Assembly (NCBI GenBank): GCA_035575235.1
Contig: DATLYA010000411.1
Span: forward strand, 1 to 50,609
From: SYOC01 sp035575235
Lineage (GTDB): Bacteria > Desulfobacterota > Binatia > Bin18
Reading direction: 5' to 3'
DNA: 50,609 bases
Shown: in pieces, positions 8,353 to 15,760 of the stretch
How the letters are laid out: the number at the start of each line of letters is the position of its first letter
Position numbering within the stretch: position 1 is the stretch's first letter
Notes under the pieces: model-generated
Database searches by the model: none
What the model was told of the DNA's origin: nothing
The model's input: only the letters and a program-made list of their open reading frames with translations
Made by a program: the position numbers and the translations under genes

Positions 8353-8478
8353 ACGTCGCTTCTCCTCAGTATGAGGGCGTGCTTCGTGCACCCCCAAACG
8401 GCCCCTCTCCACACCCTAATGAATTTTGACGATCAAAATCGGTAATCACACTCTGGCAGAAAAGGAGCTCTTCCATAG

Positions 8479-8502
8479 AGGGGCACGGCGCGCCGTGCCC
8501 CT
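8479..8502. terminator. Perfect 24-bp palindrome between thiolase and SDR genes
   Basis: The arms AGGGGCACGGCG and CGCCGTGCCCCT meet without a spacer. The palindrome would form a very strong stem. It is not followed by a T-run on the minus strand, so it may be a dispersed palindromic repeat rather than a true terminator, though it could still slow transcription from the thiolase into the SDR. Confidence 0.5.
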
Positions 8503-8543
8503 ACTTTTCCCTAACCTCTAGCCCCGAGTCTCTCGTCCCTCTC

Positions 8544-9710
8544 CTACGGTTGTCCCAACACCGCCACGCATGACACTGCACCTGGTCCGCCGACGTTGTG
8601 CACGAGCCCTAACTTAGGGTCTTTGACCTGACGAGGTCCCGCCTGCCCGCGCAGTTGCGTCACGATTTCATACACCATGCGCACGCCGCTCGCCCCAATC
8701 GGATGACCGAACGACTTCAAGCCGCCGCTGGGATTGACTGGAATATCGCCAGTCAGCGCTGTGCGTCCCTCCTCGATCAACTTGGCCCCTTCGCCCTTTT
8801 TCGCGAATCCTAAGTCCTCATAATTTGTGATCTCAGTCCACGTAAAACAGTCGTGCACTTCAGCGACGTCAATCTCCTTGAGGGGGTCCTTGATGCCCGC
8901 CATTGCGTACGCTTGAGCGGCGGCCTGCTGCGTCGCGCGGAAGCCGAGGTAATCATACGTCGGGTCCATGAATGGACGCCCGCTGGTCACGGCCAACCCC
9001 ACGCCTTTCACCAGGATGTAATCGTCGCGATACTGCTTGGCCAAATCGGCGCGGCAGACAATCGCTGCCGCGGCGCCGTCAGTCGTCGGACAACAATCGA
9101 ATAATCCAAACGGATACGCCACAATCGGCGCGGTCAACACCTCTTCGGTCGTTACTTTTCTCTGCAGATGCGCCTTAGGATTCAGCGAGCCGTTGTAGTG
9201 ATTTTTGACCGACACCTTGGCCAGCGTCTCCCGCGTCATGCCATACGTATGCATGTAACGCGTTGCGGCCAGAGCGAAGAGGCCAGGAGCTGTTGATCCA
9301 TCGTTATGGTACGGATGCACGCCTTCACGGGCGAGACCCCGACCGGGCCGATCTTTGTACTTCTCTACGCCGAGGACAAGCACTCTATCGTAGACGCCGG
9401 CGGCCACAGCAAGCACAGCATGGCGGAAGGCGTCGGTTCCCGTGGCGCAGAAATTTTCCACTCGTGAGATTGGTTTATTGTACAACCGGAGCGCATCGCC
9501 AAGAGAGACGGCGGCTTTGCCGTGCCCTTGGGCAGGAGAATAGGTGCCAAGCCAGGCTGCGTCGATTTCTTCTGGAGTAATCTTGGCGTCATGGAAGGCG
9601 GCAAATGCTGCCTCGACCGCCATCTCCTCATAGCCTTGATCAAAATTATCGCCAAACTTGATGCATCCGACGCCAATCACCGCAACCTGATCTTTAATCG
9701 AATGGGCCAT
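8544..9710 (-). CDS. Thiolase-family acyl-CoA acetyltransferase (SCP-x-like)
   Basis: A 388-aa thiolase of the lipid-transfer/SCP-x type. Seen: nucleophile Cys in ENFCATGTD, His in EVHDCFTW, the GHPIGASG motif, and a late Cys in GAVSCVAVLG. It cleaves 3-ketoacyl-CoA or condenses acyl-CoA units. GGGAAGGAGG lies before ATG 9710. Thiolases of this type often work with DUF35 (OB-fold/zinc-ribbon) partners; a DUF35 domain is present two genes upstream as part of a fusion protein (10447). The SDR downstream would supply the 3-ketoacyl substrate. Confidence 0.92.
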   Translation of the reverse strand: MAHSIKDQVAVIGVGCIKFGDNFDQGYEEMAVEAAFAAFHDAKITPEEIDAAWLGTYSPAQGHGKAAVSLGDALRLYNKPISRVENFCATGTDAFRHAVLAVAAGVYDRVLVLGVEKYKDRPGRGLAREGVHPYHNDGSTAPGLFALAATRYMHTYGMTRETLAKVSVKNHYNGSLNPKAHLQRKVTTEEVLTAPIVAYPFGLFDCCPTTDGAAAAIVCRADLAKQYRDDYILVKGVGLAVTSGRPFMDPTYDYLGFRATQQAAAQAYAMAGIKDPLKEIDVAEVHDCFTWTEITNYEDLGFAKKGEGAKLIEEGRTALTGDIPVNPSGGLKSFGHPIGASGVRMVYEIVTQLRGQAGPRQVKDPKLGLVHNVGGPGAVSCVAVLGQP

Positions 9711-9838
9711 GGAAGCCTCCTTCCCGGTCAGCGTTTTGCTGAGGGTTGTCCAGCTAAGCGCTGGTTTGCCTTTAGCTTATACGCTGTTGCTCCGGGAAGG
9801 ATCAAGCCCGTGGTTCACAATTGATACAAGAGAGCCTG

Positions 9839-10255
9839 TTAGTAATGCTCATCCATAGCCGGTGAGCCGCTTTTACGGGCAGCGCCAGAGGTGCAGCAGC
9901 GCTGCACGCTGGCCAGCACCTCTTGCCACGAGCATGGTTGCTCGAAATACGCGGCTACTCCAGCCTCCTGAGCAGCGGTTTTCCATTCCTGGGTATTTTT
10001 CTCTGCTATAAGGATGATTTGCGGGGCGCGCTGACAACGATTCGTGAGCCGAGCGAGTACGACGCCATCGCCGGGTGTCTCCAGAGAAGCACTCACGATG
10101 AAGACATTGATATCACGGCGATGACGCAAAATGCGCAAGGCGCTCATCAACCGCGGCGCGGTGATGACATCGAACCCTTGGCACAGTAACTGAGCGAACA
10201 ATCTTCTCCGTAGTTTGGCGTCTCGTTCGGCAATGAGCACCACCGGTTTGCTCAT
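9839..10255 (-). CDS. Degenerate receiver-domain protein
   Basis: A 138-aa single-domain protein with the fold pattern of a response-regulator receiver (VVLIAERDAKLRRRLFAQLL at residues 5-24, then beta-strand VFIVSASLE, and YFEQPCSWQEV). The position of the phospho-accepting Asp reads Ser/Ala, and the conserved Lys of the KP motif is replaced by Gln, so phosphorylation as in CheY is unlikely. It may be a pseudo-receiver protein-interaction module. GGAGGAATGGGAT precedes ATG 10255; the longer frame to 10471 overlaps the next gene and is rejected. It lies between the thiolase and the HMG-CoA-synthase-like genes. Confidence 0.75.
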   Translation of the reverse strand: MSKPVVLIAERDAKLRRRLFAQLLCQGFDVITAPRLMSALRILRHRRDINVFIVSASLETPGDGVVLARLTNRCQRAPQIILIAEKNTQEWKTAAQEAGVAAYFEQPCSWQEVLASVQRCCTSGAARKSGSPAMDEHY

Positions 10256-10446
10256 ATCCCATTCCTCCATAAGGTGAGATATCAGCAAAATCTTGGCCAC
10301 CTTCTGTGAAGCGCGTATGACCCAGAGATGAAAGAAAACAGGCCGAAAAAGATAGAGAGCTTTTCTCCACAGCGCCTGGGGGATTGTCAAACAGGCTTGA
10401 CTACAAGACTTCCTGTTTGACAGTTGCGCAGCCGACGCTTGCCTTT

Positions 10447-11847
10447 CTAGCGCACCGGTCGGCACTTCCAATAATAGTGATGCATCGTCGGTCCCTCCTT
10501 GCGGCGACGCAACGTAAGGACGACTTCATCGCCAACCCGCACGTCTTCAGGATCGACATCGGTCATCTGTATATAGAGGCGTCCGCCTTGCTGAAGATCG
10601 ACCACCGACATGATCGTCGGCGAATCAGGCGCAACATAGAGATGATCTCGCGTGAACGTAAAGACACTGCCTGTACGTTCCAGCGGCACTTCTTGCAGGG
10701 AGTCATGGTTTTGGCAGGCGATGCACACCCGGGCAATCGGGTATTGGCGCGTGCCGCAGCGCAGGCATTGCGTGCCGTAGAGCCGCACATTCTGTTTCTC
10801 TTCTTTTGCCAGAAACACATTAGAGAGTTCCGGTCCCTCTTCGTTCTCCGCGTAGTACTCCCGCATCTTTCTGAAAATCGTATACGAAGGATATAAACGC
10901 TTCTCGCTGAGGTGATCAGAGAGCGAGCGGGAAAGCGCGCGCCTGGTGATCTCCTCTGTGACGCGCAGCACAAAACCGTCCGCACCCTCACCATAGGCCA
11001 GCAGCAACAAACGATCTCCGGGTTTCGCCTTCTCCAGCGCTGCGGCGAGCAAGAGAAACGGCGCAGCGCTGCCGCAGGCGCCAACTTCTTGAAACAGAGG
11101 ATTCTGGATTTGCGCATCCTGGAAGCCCAGTCTCTTCGCGGCGTTTACATGCGCGCGGCCGTCCGGAGAAGGAAGGATGATCTTGGCGAAATCTTGCGCT
11201 TGCAGCCCGCTCTTCTGCACCAACGCTTTGCCTACGGCGACAAGGCTCGCCTGGTATCCACGCTCGGTGGTAAACCGCGAGGCTTGCGTCTGGACGAAAC
11301 TATCAGTGTCACGCCGCCATTCATCCAGGAAATCGTCTGAACGCGACGCCAATGCAACGATCTCCGCCACCACGCCATCACGCCCAAGCATCACCGCGCT
11401 GCCAGCGTCACCAAACCACTCCTCCTCTCCTTCATTCGGCTGGCCGTTGCGTACCTCACCCGCGGTGATCAGCACCCGCGAAAGCCTGCCGCTTTGCAGC
11501 GCATCCACCCCAGTCCGCAGGGCGGACGTTGCCGAGCGAAGGCTGCCGGCGAAATCTACGGTCTCGCATTCCGCGGGCAAGTCACACGCCGCCGCTATGA
11601 AACTGGCGGACGAGCGCTGCCAGAACGGCGCCGAGGTTGAGGCGAAGTACAAGCCGTCGATGCCGCCTTTGCCTTTCTCTTCCAGGCAGCGCTGCGCCGC
11701 TTCAAGGCCAAGCGTCAGCGCATCCTCGTCAAAATAAATCGCCGCGCGCTCGCCCTTCCCTGCTCGCCGCGCCCAAGCCTGACCAATCTTCTCGCGTTCA
11801 AGACGGTGGAAGGGAACATGATAGCCGCAAGTGACGACGCCAATCAT
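10447..11847 (-). CDS. HMG-CoA-synthase/KAS-III-like protein fused to DUF35
   Basis: A 466-aa protein. The first about 330 residues resemble the archaeal-type hydroxymethylglutaryl-CoA synthase/KAS-III fold; the rest is a DUF35 module with a zinc ribbon (CLRCGT...CIACQ) followed by an OB-fold. In relatives the nucleophilic Cys sits in a short motif after the first domain's central strand; here the matching stretch DFAGSLRSATSAL has no Cys, so condensation by the usual mechanism looks impossible. It may channel or hold substrate for the thiolase at 8544, as DUF35 does in archaeal HMGS-thiolase complexes. Start 11847 (MIGVV) has GGAG at 9 bp; ATG 11862 is possible. Confidence 0.8.
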   Translation of the reverse strand: MIGVVTCGYHVPFHRLEREKIGQAWARRAGKGERAAIYFDEDALTLGLEAAQRCLEEKGKGGIDGLYFASTSAPFWQRSSASFIAAACDLPAECETVDFAGSLRSATSALRTGVDALQSGRLSRVLITAGEVRNGQPNEGEEEWFGDAGSAVMLGRDGVVAEIVALASRSDDFLDEWRRDTDSFVQTQASRFTTERGYQASLVAVGKALVQKSGLQAQDFAKIILPSPDGRAHVNAAKRLGFQDAQIQNPLFQEVGACGSAAPFLLLAAALEKAKPGDRLLLLAYGEGADGFVLRVTEEITRRALSRSLSDHLSEKRLYPSYTIFRKMREYYAENEEGPELSNVFLAKEEKQNVRLYGTQCLRCGTRQYPIARVCIACQNHDSLQEVPLERTGSVFTFTRDHLYVAPDSPTIMSVVDLQQGGRLYIQMTDVDPEDVRVGDEVVLTLRRRKEGPTMHHYYWKCRPVR

Positions 11848-11928
11848 ATTGAATTGCTCCATTGAAAGATTAAGTCAGTGCGCCATTGAGTCATGAGGCC
11901 GATCACCCGCACTCCGCATGCCGCAATT

Positions 11929-12822
11929 TTACGTGCTGAGTCCTGCCAACCGTGCCCGCTCCAAAATCGTCCGCGCCCGGGTCAAGTGCGGCACGTCTAC
12001 CATCTGGCCTTTGAAGCTAAAGGCCATTCTCCCGGCTTTCTGATTTTCCTCGAACGCCGCTAACAGCTCCTTGCTTTCAGCAATCTCTTCTGGTGATGGC
12101 GTAAATACTTCGTTCACCACCTCAATCTGACTTGGATGAATGGTGATCTTACCGGTGAAGCCCATCCACGCGCCTTCCCGACAATCGCGGCGCAGTCCTT
12201 CGATATCTTTGATATCGACAAAAACTGTATCGAGCGGCTGCACGTTTGCTGCCGTGGCGGCGAGCAGGGTCATAATGCGTGCATAACGAAACACTTCCAG
12301 GAACTGCCCATGTTCATCACGATTTCTCCGCGCGCCAATCGCGGCGGACAAATCTTCAGCGCCCCATGACAGTGCATCCACGCGAGGGCACGAGCCAAAG
12401 TCACGAATGTTGAGCAATCCTTGCGGCGTTTCCGTGGCAAGCACGACCAACTTTACCCCACCTGGCGAATATCCATACTCACGCTCCATCCGGCTGATAA
12501 TCGTGTCGATCCTGAGGAGGTCATCCTTTGTCCGCACTTTCGGCACGAGATACGAATCCGGCTTGCCCTGCATGGTGACTTCAAGATCTTTCACGCCCCA
12601 CGGCGTATCAAGCGGATTCATCCGCACCATGCGCTCCTGGCGGCCAAAATCGACTTCCTTGAGCCAGCGAGTAACCACCTCACGTGCGGAATCTTTATTG
12701 TCAGGCGTCACCGCGTCCTCTAAATCAAGGACAAGCGAATCCGCCGGCAGCGCCAGAGACTTTTGCAGCATTTTCTCATTAGCGCCGGGCACGAAATGCA
12801 CGGCGCGGCGTAGACGCGACAT
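11929..12822 (-). CDS. CitE-like (HpcH/HpaI) C-C lyase
   Basis: A 297-aa protein of the citrate-lyase-beta/malyl-CoA-lyase family. Seen: RRAVHFVPGANEKML at the N-terminus, the acidic metal-binding motif LDLEDAV, the Glu in LATETPQG, and SWGAEDLSAAIGARR. These TIM-barrel enzymes make or break C-C bonds in malyl-CoA, citramalyl-CoA or similar thioesters using Mg2+. GTGGAGG lies before ATG 12822. The next gene upstream on the same strand encodes a MaoC hydratase, and the two together look like a mesaconyl-CoA/methylmalyl-CoA-type pair (inference). The malyl-CoA and citramalyl-CoA options cannot be told apart by eye. Confidence 0.88.
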   Translation of the reverse strand: MSRLRRAVHFVPGANEKMLQKSLALPADSLVLDLEDAVTPDNKDSAREVVTRWLKEVDFGRQERMVRMNPLDTPWGVKDLEVTMQGKPDSYLVPKVRTKDDLLRIDTIISRMEREYGYSPGGVKLVVLATETPQGLLNIRDFGSCPRVDALSWGAEDLSAAIGARRNRDEHGQFLEVFRYARIMTLLAATAANVQPLDTVFVDIKDIEGLRRDCREGAWMGFTGKITIHPSQIEVVNEVFTPSPEEIAESKELLAAFEENQKAGRMAFSFKGQMVDVPHLTRARTILERARLAGLST

Positions 12823-12885
12823 GGGAACCTCCACATAAAGAGCGGAAAGCACACAGTAGAAAGTAATTAGGGTTTTAATCCATCA

Positions 12886-12938
12886 TCTATCCTACTATCC
12901 TACTTTTCACTTTCTATTTTTCACTTTTCACTTTTTTT
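12886..12938. repeat. Heptamer array (TTTTCAC type) overlapping the MaoC stop
   Basis: Iterations of CTACTAT, CTACTTT, TCACTTT, CTATTTT, TCACTTT and TCACTTT with a 7-bp period. On the minus strand the iterated AAAAGTGA supplies the last codons and the TGA stop (12921-12923) of the MaoC gene. Confidence 0.7.
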
Positions 12939-13376
12939 CCGCATCATCCCCGCTCTGCGACAGCGCATGACTATTTCTCCGCGTTGATTCGTAGCGCGGT
13001 GTTCGAACACGACGATGCCCCACTGTGGACGGGATTTTGATTCACGCTTCTCAACGACTTCGGTTTCTGCGTAGATGGTGTCGCCAATAAACACCGGCTT
13101 GGGAAACTCGACCTTCTCAAAGCCGAGGTTGCCAACTGTTGTGCCTAGCGTTGTATCGGCAACGGATACGCCTACTGCCAGGCCCAGCGTAAAAATACTA
13201 TTCACCAGCCGCTGACCGAACTCGGCGTTCTTGGAAAATTCCGCGTCGAGATGGAGCGGCTGCATGTTGAGCGTGAGAGTAGAGAACAACAGATTATCGG
13301 TCTCAGTGACCGTGCGCCCAGGTTGGTGTTTAAAGACTTGTCCCACTTCTAATTCGTCGAAATATTTGCCGGCCAT
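12921..13376 (-). CDS. MaoC-like (hotdog) dehydratase
   Basis: A 151-aa single-hotdog MaoC protein, matching R-specific enoyl-CoA hydratases and mesaconyl-CoA hydratase-like enzymes in size. Seen: EVGQVFKHQPGRTVTETDN at the start, MQPLHLDAEF holding the conserved His after the Asn/Asp position, FGQRLVNSIFTLGLAVG, and FPKPVFIGDTIYAETEVVEKRESKS across the rest (landmarks only). AAGGAGAACACA precedes ATG 13376. The last residues are encoded by the heptamer array. It lies 98 bp upstream of the CitE-like gene, and the two are probably co-transcribed. Confidence 0.88.
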   Translation of the reverse strand: MAGKYFDELEVGQVFKHQPGRTVTETDNLLFSTLTLNMQPLHLDAEFSKNAEFGQRLVNSIFTLGLAVGVSVADTTLGTTVGNLGFEKVEFPKPVFIGDTIYAETEVVEKRESKSRPQWGIVVFEHRATNQRGEIVMRCRRAGMMRKKSEK

Positions 13377-13464
13377 TGTGTTCTCCTTCGTGGTTGCTGG
13401 TGGTGTCCTTATCACTTTCAGGTACGGCTTACTAGCATAAGCGCTACCCCAACAAAGGGGACTG

Positions 13465-13896
13465 TCAGGCGTCTTCTTCCCCCTCCCGTTCTTTCAGCGC
13501 AAACACTTCAGGGAGAACAGCAGGGATTGTCCCTTTGGTGAAGTCACTGACATTACGAGTCACGATCACCGCAACCTTTGCGGCTTGAGCTGCGGCATGC
13601 GTTACCCCATCCTCAAAATCCTTAAACGCCCCGCTCAGCGCTTGGCGAACTCCGGCGTCTGTCACAGGCGCGACACGCATCTTTGCTAAAAGATCGATCA
13701 ATACCTGGCGGCTCTTGGCCGCACCAATTTGCCGCTGGAGCATATAGAACAGGGTCGTAATGGCGTGTCCGGCAATGTATCCCTCCACCCTCCCCTGGCC
13801 CACCATATCAAGCGCCGCCGCCGAAGCGGCAAGATAGGGTTCCCGTTTCAATGTGACATCGAGAAGCACGGTGGTATCGTAGAGCACGCGCTTCAT
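13465..13896 (-). CDS. PIN-domain toxin (VapC-like)
   Basis: A 143-aa PIN_3-type protein, the expected length. Seen: an acidic pair at Asp7 and Asp13 (VLYDTTVLLDV), a mid-chain Phe-Lys-Asp-Phe-Glu-Asp stretch, and VIVTRNVSDF near the C-terminus, which carries the last acidic residue. PIN proteins are Mg2+-dependent ribonucleases that target RNA when freed from their antitoxin. The gene overlaps the antitoxin gene by 4 bp (ATGA), so translation is likely coupled. The target is not predictable. Confidence 0.87.
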   Translation of the reverse strand: MKRVLYDTTVLLDVTLKREPYLAASAAALDMVGQGRVEGYIAGHAITTLFYMLQRQIGAAKSRQVLIDLLAKMRVAPVTDAGVRQALSGAFKDFEDGVTHAAAQAAKVAVIVTRNVSDFTKGTIPAVLPEVFALKEREGEEDA

Positions 13897-14156
13897 CGGT
13901 GCTTCGCTTCAAGATATTCCAAGTAATCATGGCGAACTTCCTCGTCCGTTGGCGCAGCCCCTTTGCTCGCAGCCACACCGACTAAACGACGAGTCCAGGG
14001 GGTAAGCTGAGAAAGGTCCTTCTTCTTGCGTTTTTCCGGCAACTGGGCAAAGAACTCCGCCACCGCTTGCGACAGCGAAATACCTCGTTCCTTAGCCCAG
14101 ACTTTTGCTTTCTCAACGAGCGCTTCTTCTAGTCGGAGGGTAAGTTTAGTGTGCAT
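13893..14156 (-). CDS. Ribbon-helix-helix antitoxin, DUF6364-like
   Basis: An 87-aa antitoxin. The N-terminal strand and two helices (TKLTLRLEEALVEKAKVWAK, then GISLSQAVAEFF) form a ribbon-helix-helix DNA-binding unit; the charged C-terminal half would wrap the PIN toxin. It is the first gene of the pair. Immediately upstream is a near-consensus promoter overlapped by a perfect inverted repeat (14167-14201), a sound candidate for autorepression by the antitoxin or the toxin-antitoxin complex. Confidence 0.85.
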   Translation of the reverse strand: MHTKLTLRLEEALVEKAKVWAKERGISLSQAVAEFFAQLPEKRKKKDLSQLTPWTRRLVGVAASKGAAPTDEEVRHDYLEYLEAKHR

Positions 14157-14166
14157 AGCCTTGCGA

Positions 14167-14216
14167 GGTGACGTATACTTTTTCTTCGTTTATACGTCAC
14201 CAAAGGCGGGAGTCAA
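14167..14216 (-). promoter_or_regulatory. Promoter and operator of the PIN/RHH pair
   Basis: Perfect 11-bp inverted repeat GGTGACGTATA (14167-14177) and TATACGTCACC (14191-14201), 13-bp spacer. Reading the minus strand, TTGACT (14216-14211) and TATAAA (14194-14189) are spaced by 16 bp, so the -10 box lies in the operator arm. The operator ends 11 bp from the antitoxin ATG. Confidence 0.8.
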
Positions 14217-14294
14217 GGGTCAGGCGCAAGACATAAAGAAGGAGGCGTTTTTTACTCGGCGCTTGTTGCTTGGTCGTTATTCATCATTCCGCAT

Positions 14295-14396
14295 TTACTT
14301 CAGCCCCGCTTTGCGCAGGGCGGCACGGACCCGCTCATTCTTGGCTGAATCTTTCAATAGGACCAAACTCTTCTTCTCGCATCTCCCGCCTTGCAT
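14295..14396 (-). pseudogene. C-terminal remnant of a TPR/cyclase-type regulator
   Basis: A 33-codon frame whose end, RVRAALRKAGLK then stop, copies the ending of the TPR regulator at 1722 (SLRKAGLK then stop) and of TolB/TPR cyclase proteins in general. Nothing upstream continues the domain. I read it as the tail of a deleted paralogue. The rest of 14202-14474 shows no gene. Confidence 0.4.
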
Positions 14397-14474
14397 GACC
14401 AGAGCACCACACCCGCTCCGAATCCAAACAACGACGTATAGTTTCGGTCCAGTTTACCACACACCGTCTCCTTC

Positions 14475-15620
14475 CTATCTTGGCGCCCGATACCACACCC
14501 GTCCGTCCTTCAGCGTCAACTGCGTAACGAGCCGCTGCTCGCCGAGCATATGGTTCTGGTCTGTATCAATAAAGTCAAATTGTCCGCGTTCGAGCGAGAA
14601 CACAGCAACGTCAGCCACTGCGCCAGGTTTCAGGGCGCCGATGTTGCCCGCTTCATCAATTGCTCGCGCGGGATTCGCGGTCGTCCGCAGAATTACATCC
14701 TCCAGGCTCATGCCGAGATTGAGCAGTTTCGACATGGTCGTCGGTAGATCAAAGACCGGACCGCGCGTAGCGCTCGGGATGGTGAGATCTGTGGCGATGG
14801 TGTCAGGCATGAAACCTTTTTCCAGGGCCATACGCACGAACGGGAAAGTGAAGTGCATCCGTCCGTGCGCGCAATCGAAAATCACGCCGGCTTTTTGCGC
14901 ATCCTGCACCTCACGCAGAATCTCTTTCTTCTCCGGTCCCATGATGCCGTACTGATAGCGGTGAAAGCAGTGCGTGACGATGTCGCCAGGTTTCATGAAT
15001 TCGAGAATCTTCGGCACCGGCAATAAGGCGTCGGTAATATGCACCATGAGCGGGACCTCAGCCATATCCGCCGCCTGGCGCGCAAGACGTAATGGCTCGG
15101 TCCCAGCGTTGTCAGGCACGACATTATTGCTGAAGCGCAATTTCACGCCAATGGCGAGGTCGCGATTTTCACGAATCGTGCGCGCACAGCCTTCGGGGTC
15201 GGCATACGCCAGGTGCATAAGCTCGCCGACCTGAAGATGAATGAGTCCTAACGCAGAGAGATGAATGAAACAACGCAGCCGCACCTGGCAATGATCGGCA
15301 ACGTAACGGCGTAAACCTGGAAACGTCGCTGAACCGGAACTCCCGGCGTCGACCAGGGTCGTCACGCCACTCGCCGCACAGCGCTGATCGGTTTCATCTC
15401 CCATATCATGAGCATTGATGAAGGTATGCGCGTGAATGTCAATCAATCCAGGACACACAATCTTCCCGCTGACATCGATCACCCTGGCTGCTTCCGTGGC
15501 GGCGATATCCGCCGCGACCGCTGCGATTTTTCCCTTGCTCACCGCGACATCGGCCCTGCCCCGAAACGGCCAACCAGGATCAATCACTTCGCCACCCTTT
15601 AACAGTAGATCATATAGCAT
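14475..15620 (-). CDS. Amidohydrolase/deacetylase-family metal-dependent hydrolase
   Basis: A 381-aa TIM-barrel amidohydrolase. Seen: the first metal motif His-x-His in LIDIHAHTF, a probable carboxylated Lys in IGVKLRF, later His residues in VHIT and THCFHRYQ, and an Asp in ATDLTIP. The profile fits the amidohydrolase/deacetylase group near dihydroorotase. Such enzymes hydrolyse C-N bonds in amides or cyclic imides with two metal ions. AAGGAGGGAAACGTG precedes ATG 15620, which settles the start; the frame continues upstream only because it runs through an array without stops. No pathway partner is visible next to it. Confidence 0.87.
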   Translation of the reverse strand: MLYDLLLKGGEVIDPGWPFRGRADVAVSKGKIAAVAADIAATEAARVIDVSGKIVCPGLIDIHAHTFINAHDMGDETDQRCAASGVTTLVDAGSSGSATFPGLRRYVADHCQVRLRCFIHLSALGLIHLQVGELMHLAYADPEGCARTIRENRDLAIGVKLRFSNNVVPDNAGTEPLRLARQAADMAEVPLMVHITDALLPVPKILEFMKPGDIVTHCFHRYQYGIMGPEKKEILREVQDAQKAGVIFDCAHGRMHFTFPFVRMALEKGFMPDTIATDLTIPSATRGPVFDLPTTMSKLLNLGMSLEDVILRTTANPARAIDEAGNIGALKPGAVADVAVFSLERGQFDFIDTDQNHMLGEQRLVTQLTLKDGRVWYRAPR

Positions 15621-15640
15621 CACGTTTCCCTCCTTAGCGA

Positions 15641-15750
15641 TTGAGCCATTGAAGAATTGCACCATTGAATCATTGAGGGATTGAGCCATTAAGCAATTGG
15701 TCTTTATCCGTCTTCACTGTTTCAATGCCCCGATGACTCAATGACCCGAT
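15641..15750. repeat. Inverted ATTGAGTC-type array, copy A of a dispersed unit
   Basis: Left arm iterates CATTGA/CATTGAG words (about 15641-15700), a spacer contains tctttatccgtcttcactgt, and the right arm iterates TCAATGA words. The same unit occurs in reverse orientation at 24851-24960 with 7 mismatches in 110 bp by eye. It separates the DUF1302 stop from the amidohydrolase ribosome site. Confidence 0.85.
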
Positions 15751-15760
15751 GTCACAATCC

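Noticed and set aside
7564..8445. Long plus-strand open frame (293 codons) opposite the SDR gene
   Set aside because: It mirrors the codon pattern of the SDR gene, has no ribosome site and no recognisable domain.
15621..15689. N-terminal extension of the amidohydrolase
   Set aside because: The added residues (MAQSLNDSMVQFFNGSIAKE and on) are translated repeat array; AAGGAGGG places the start at 15620.
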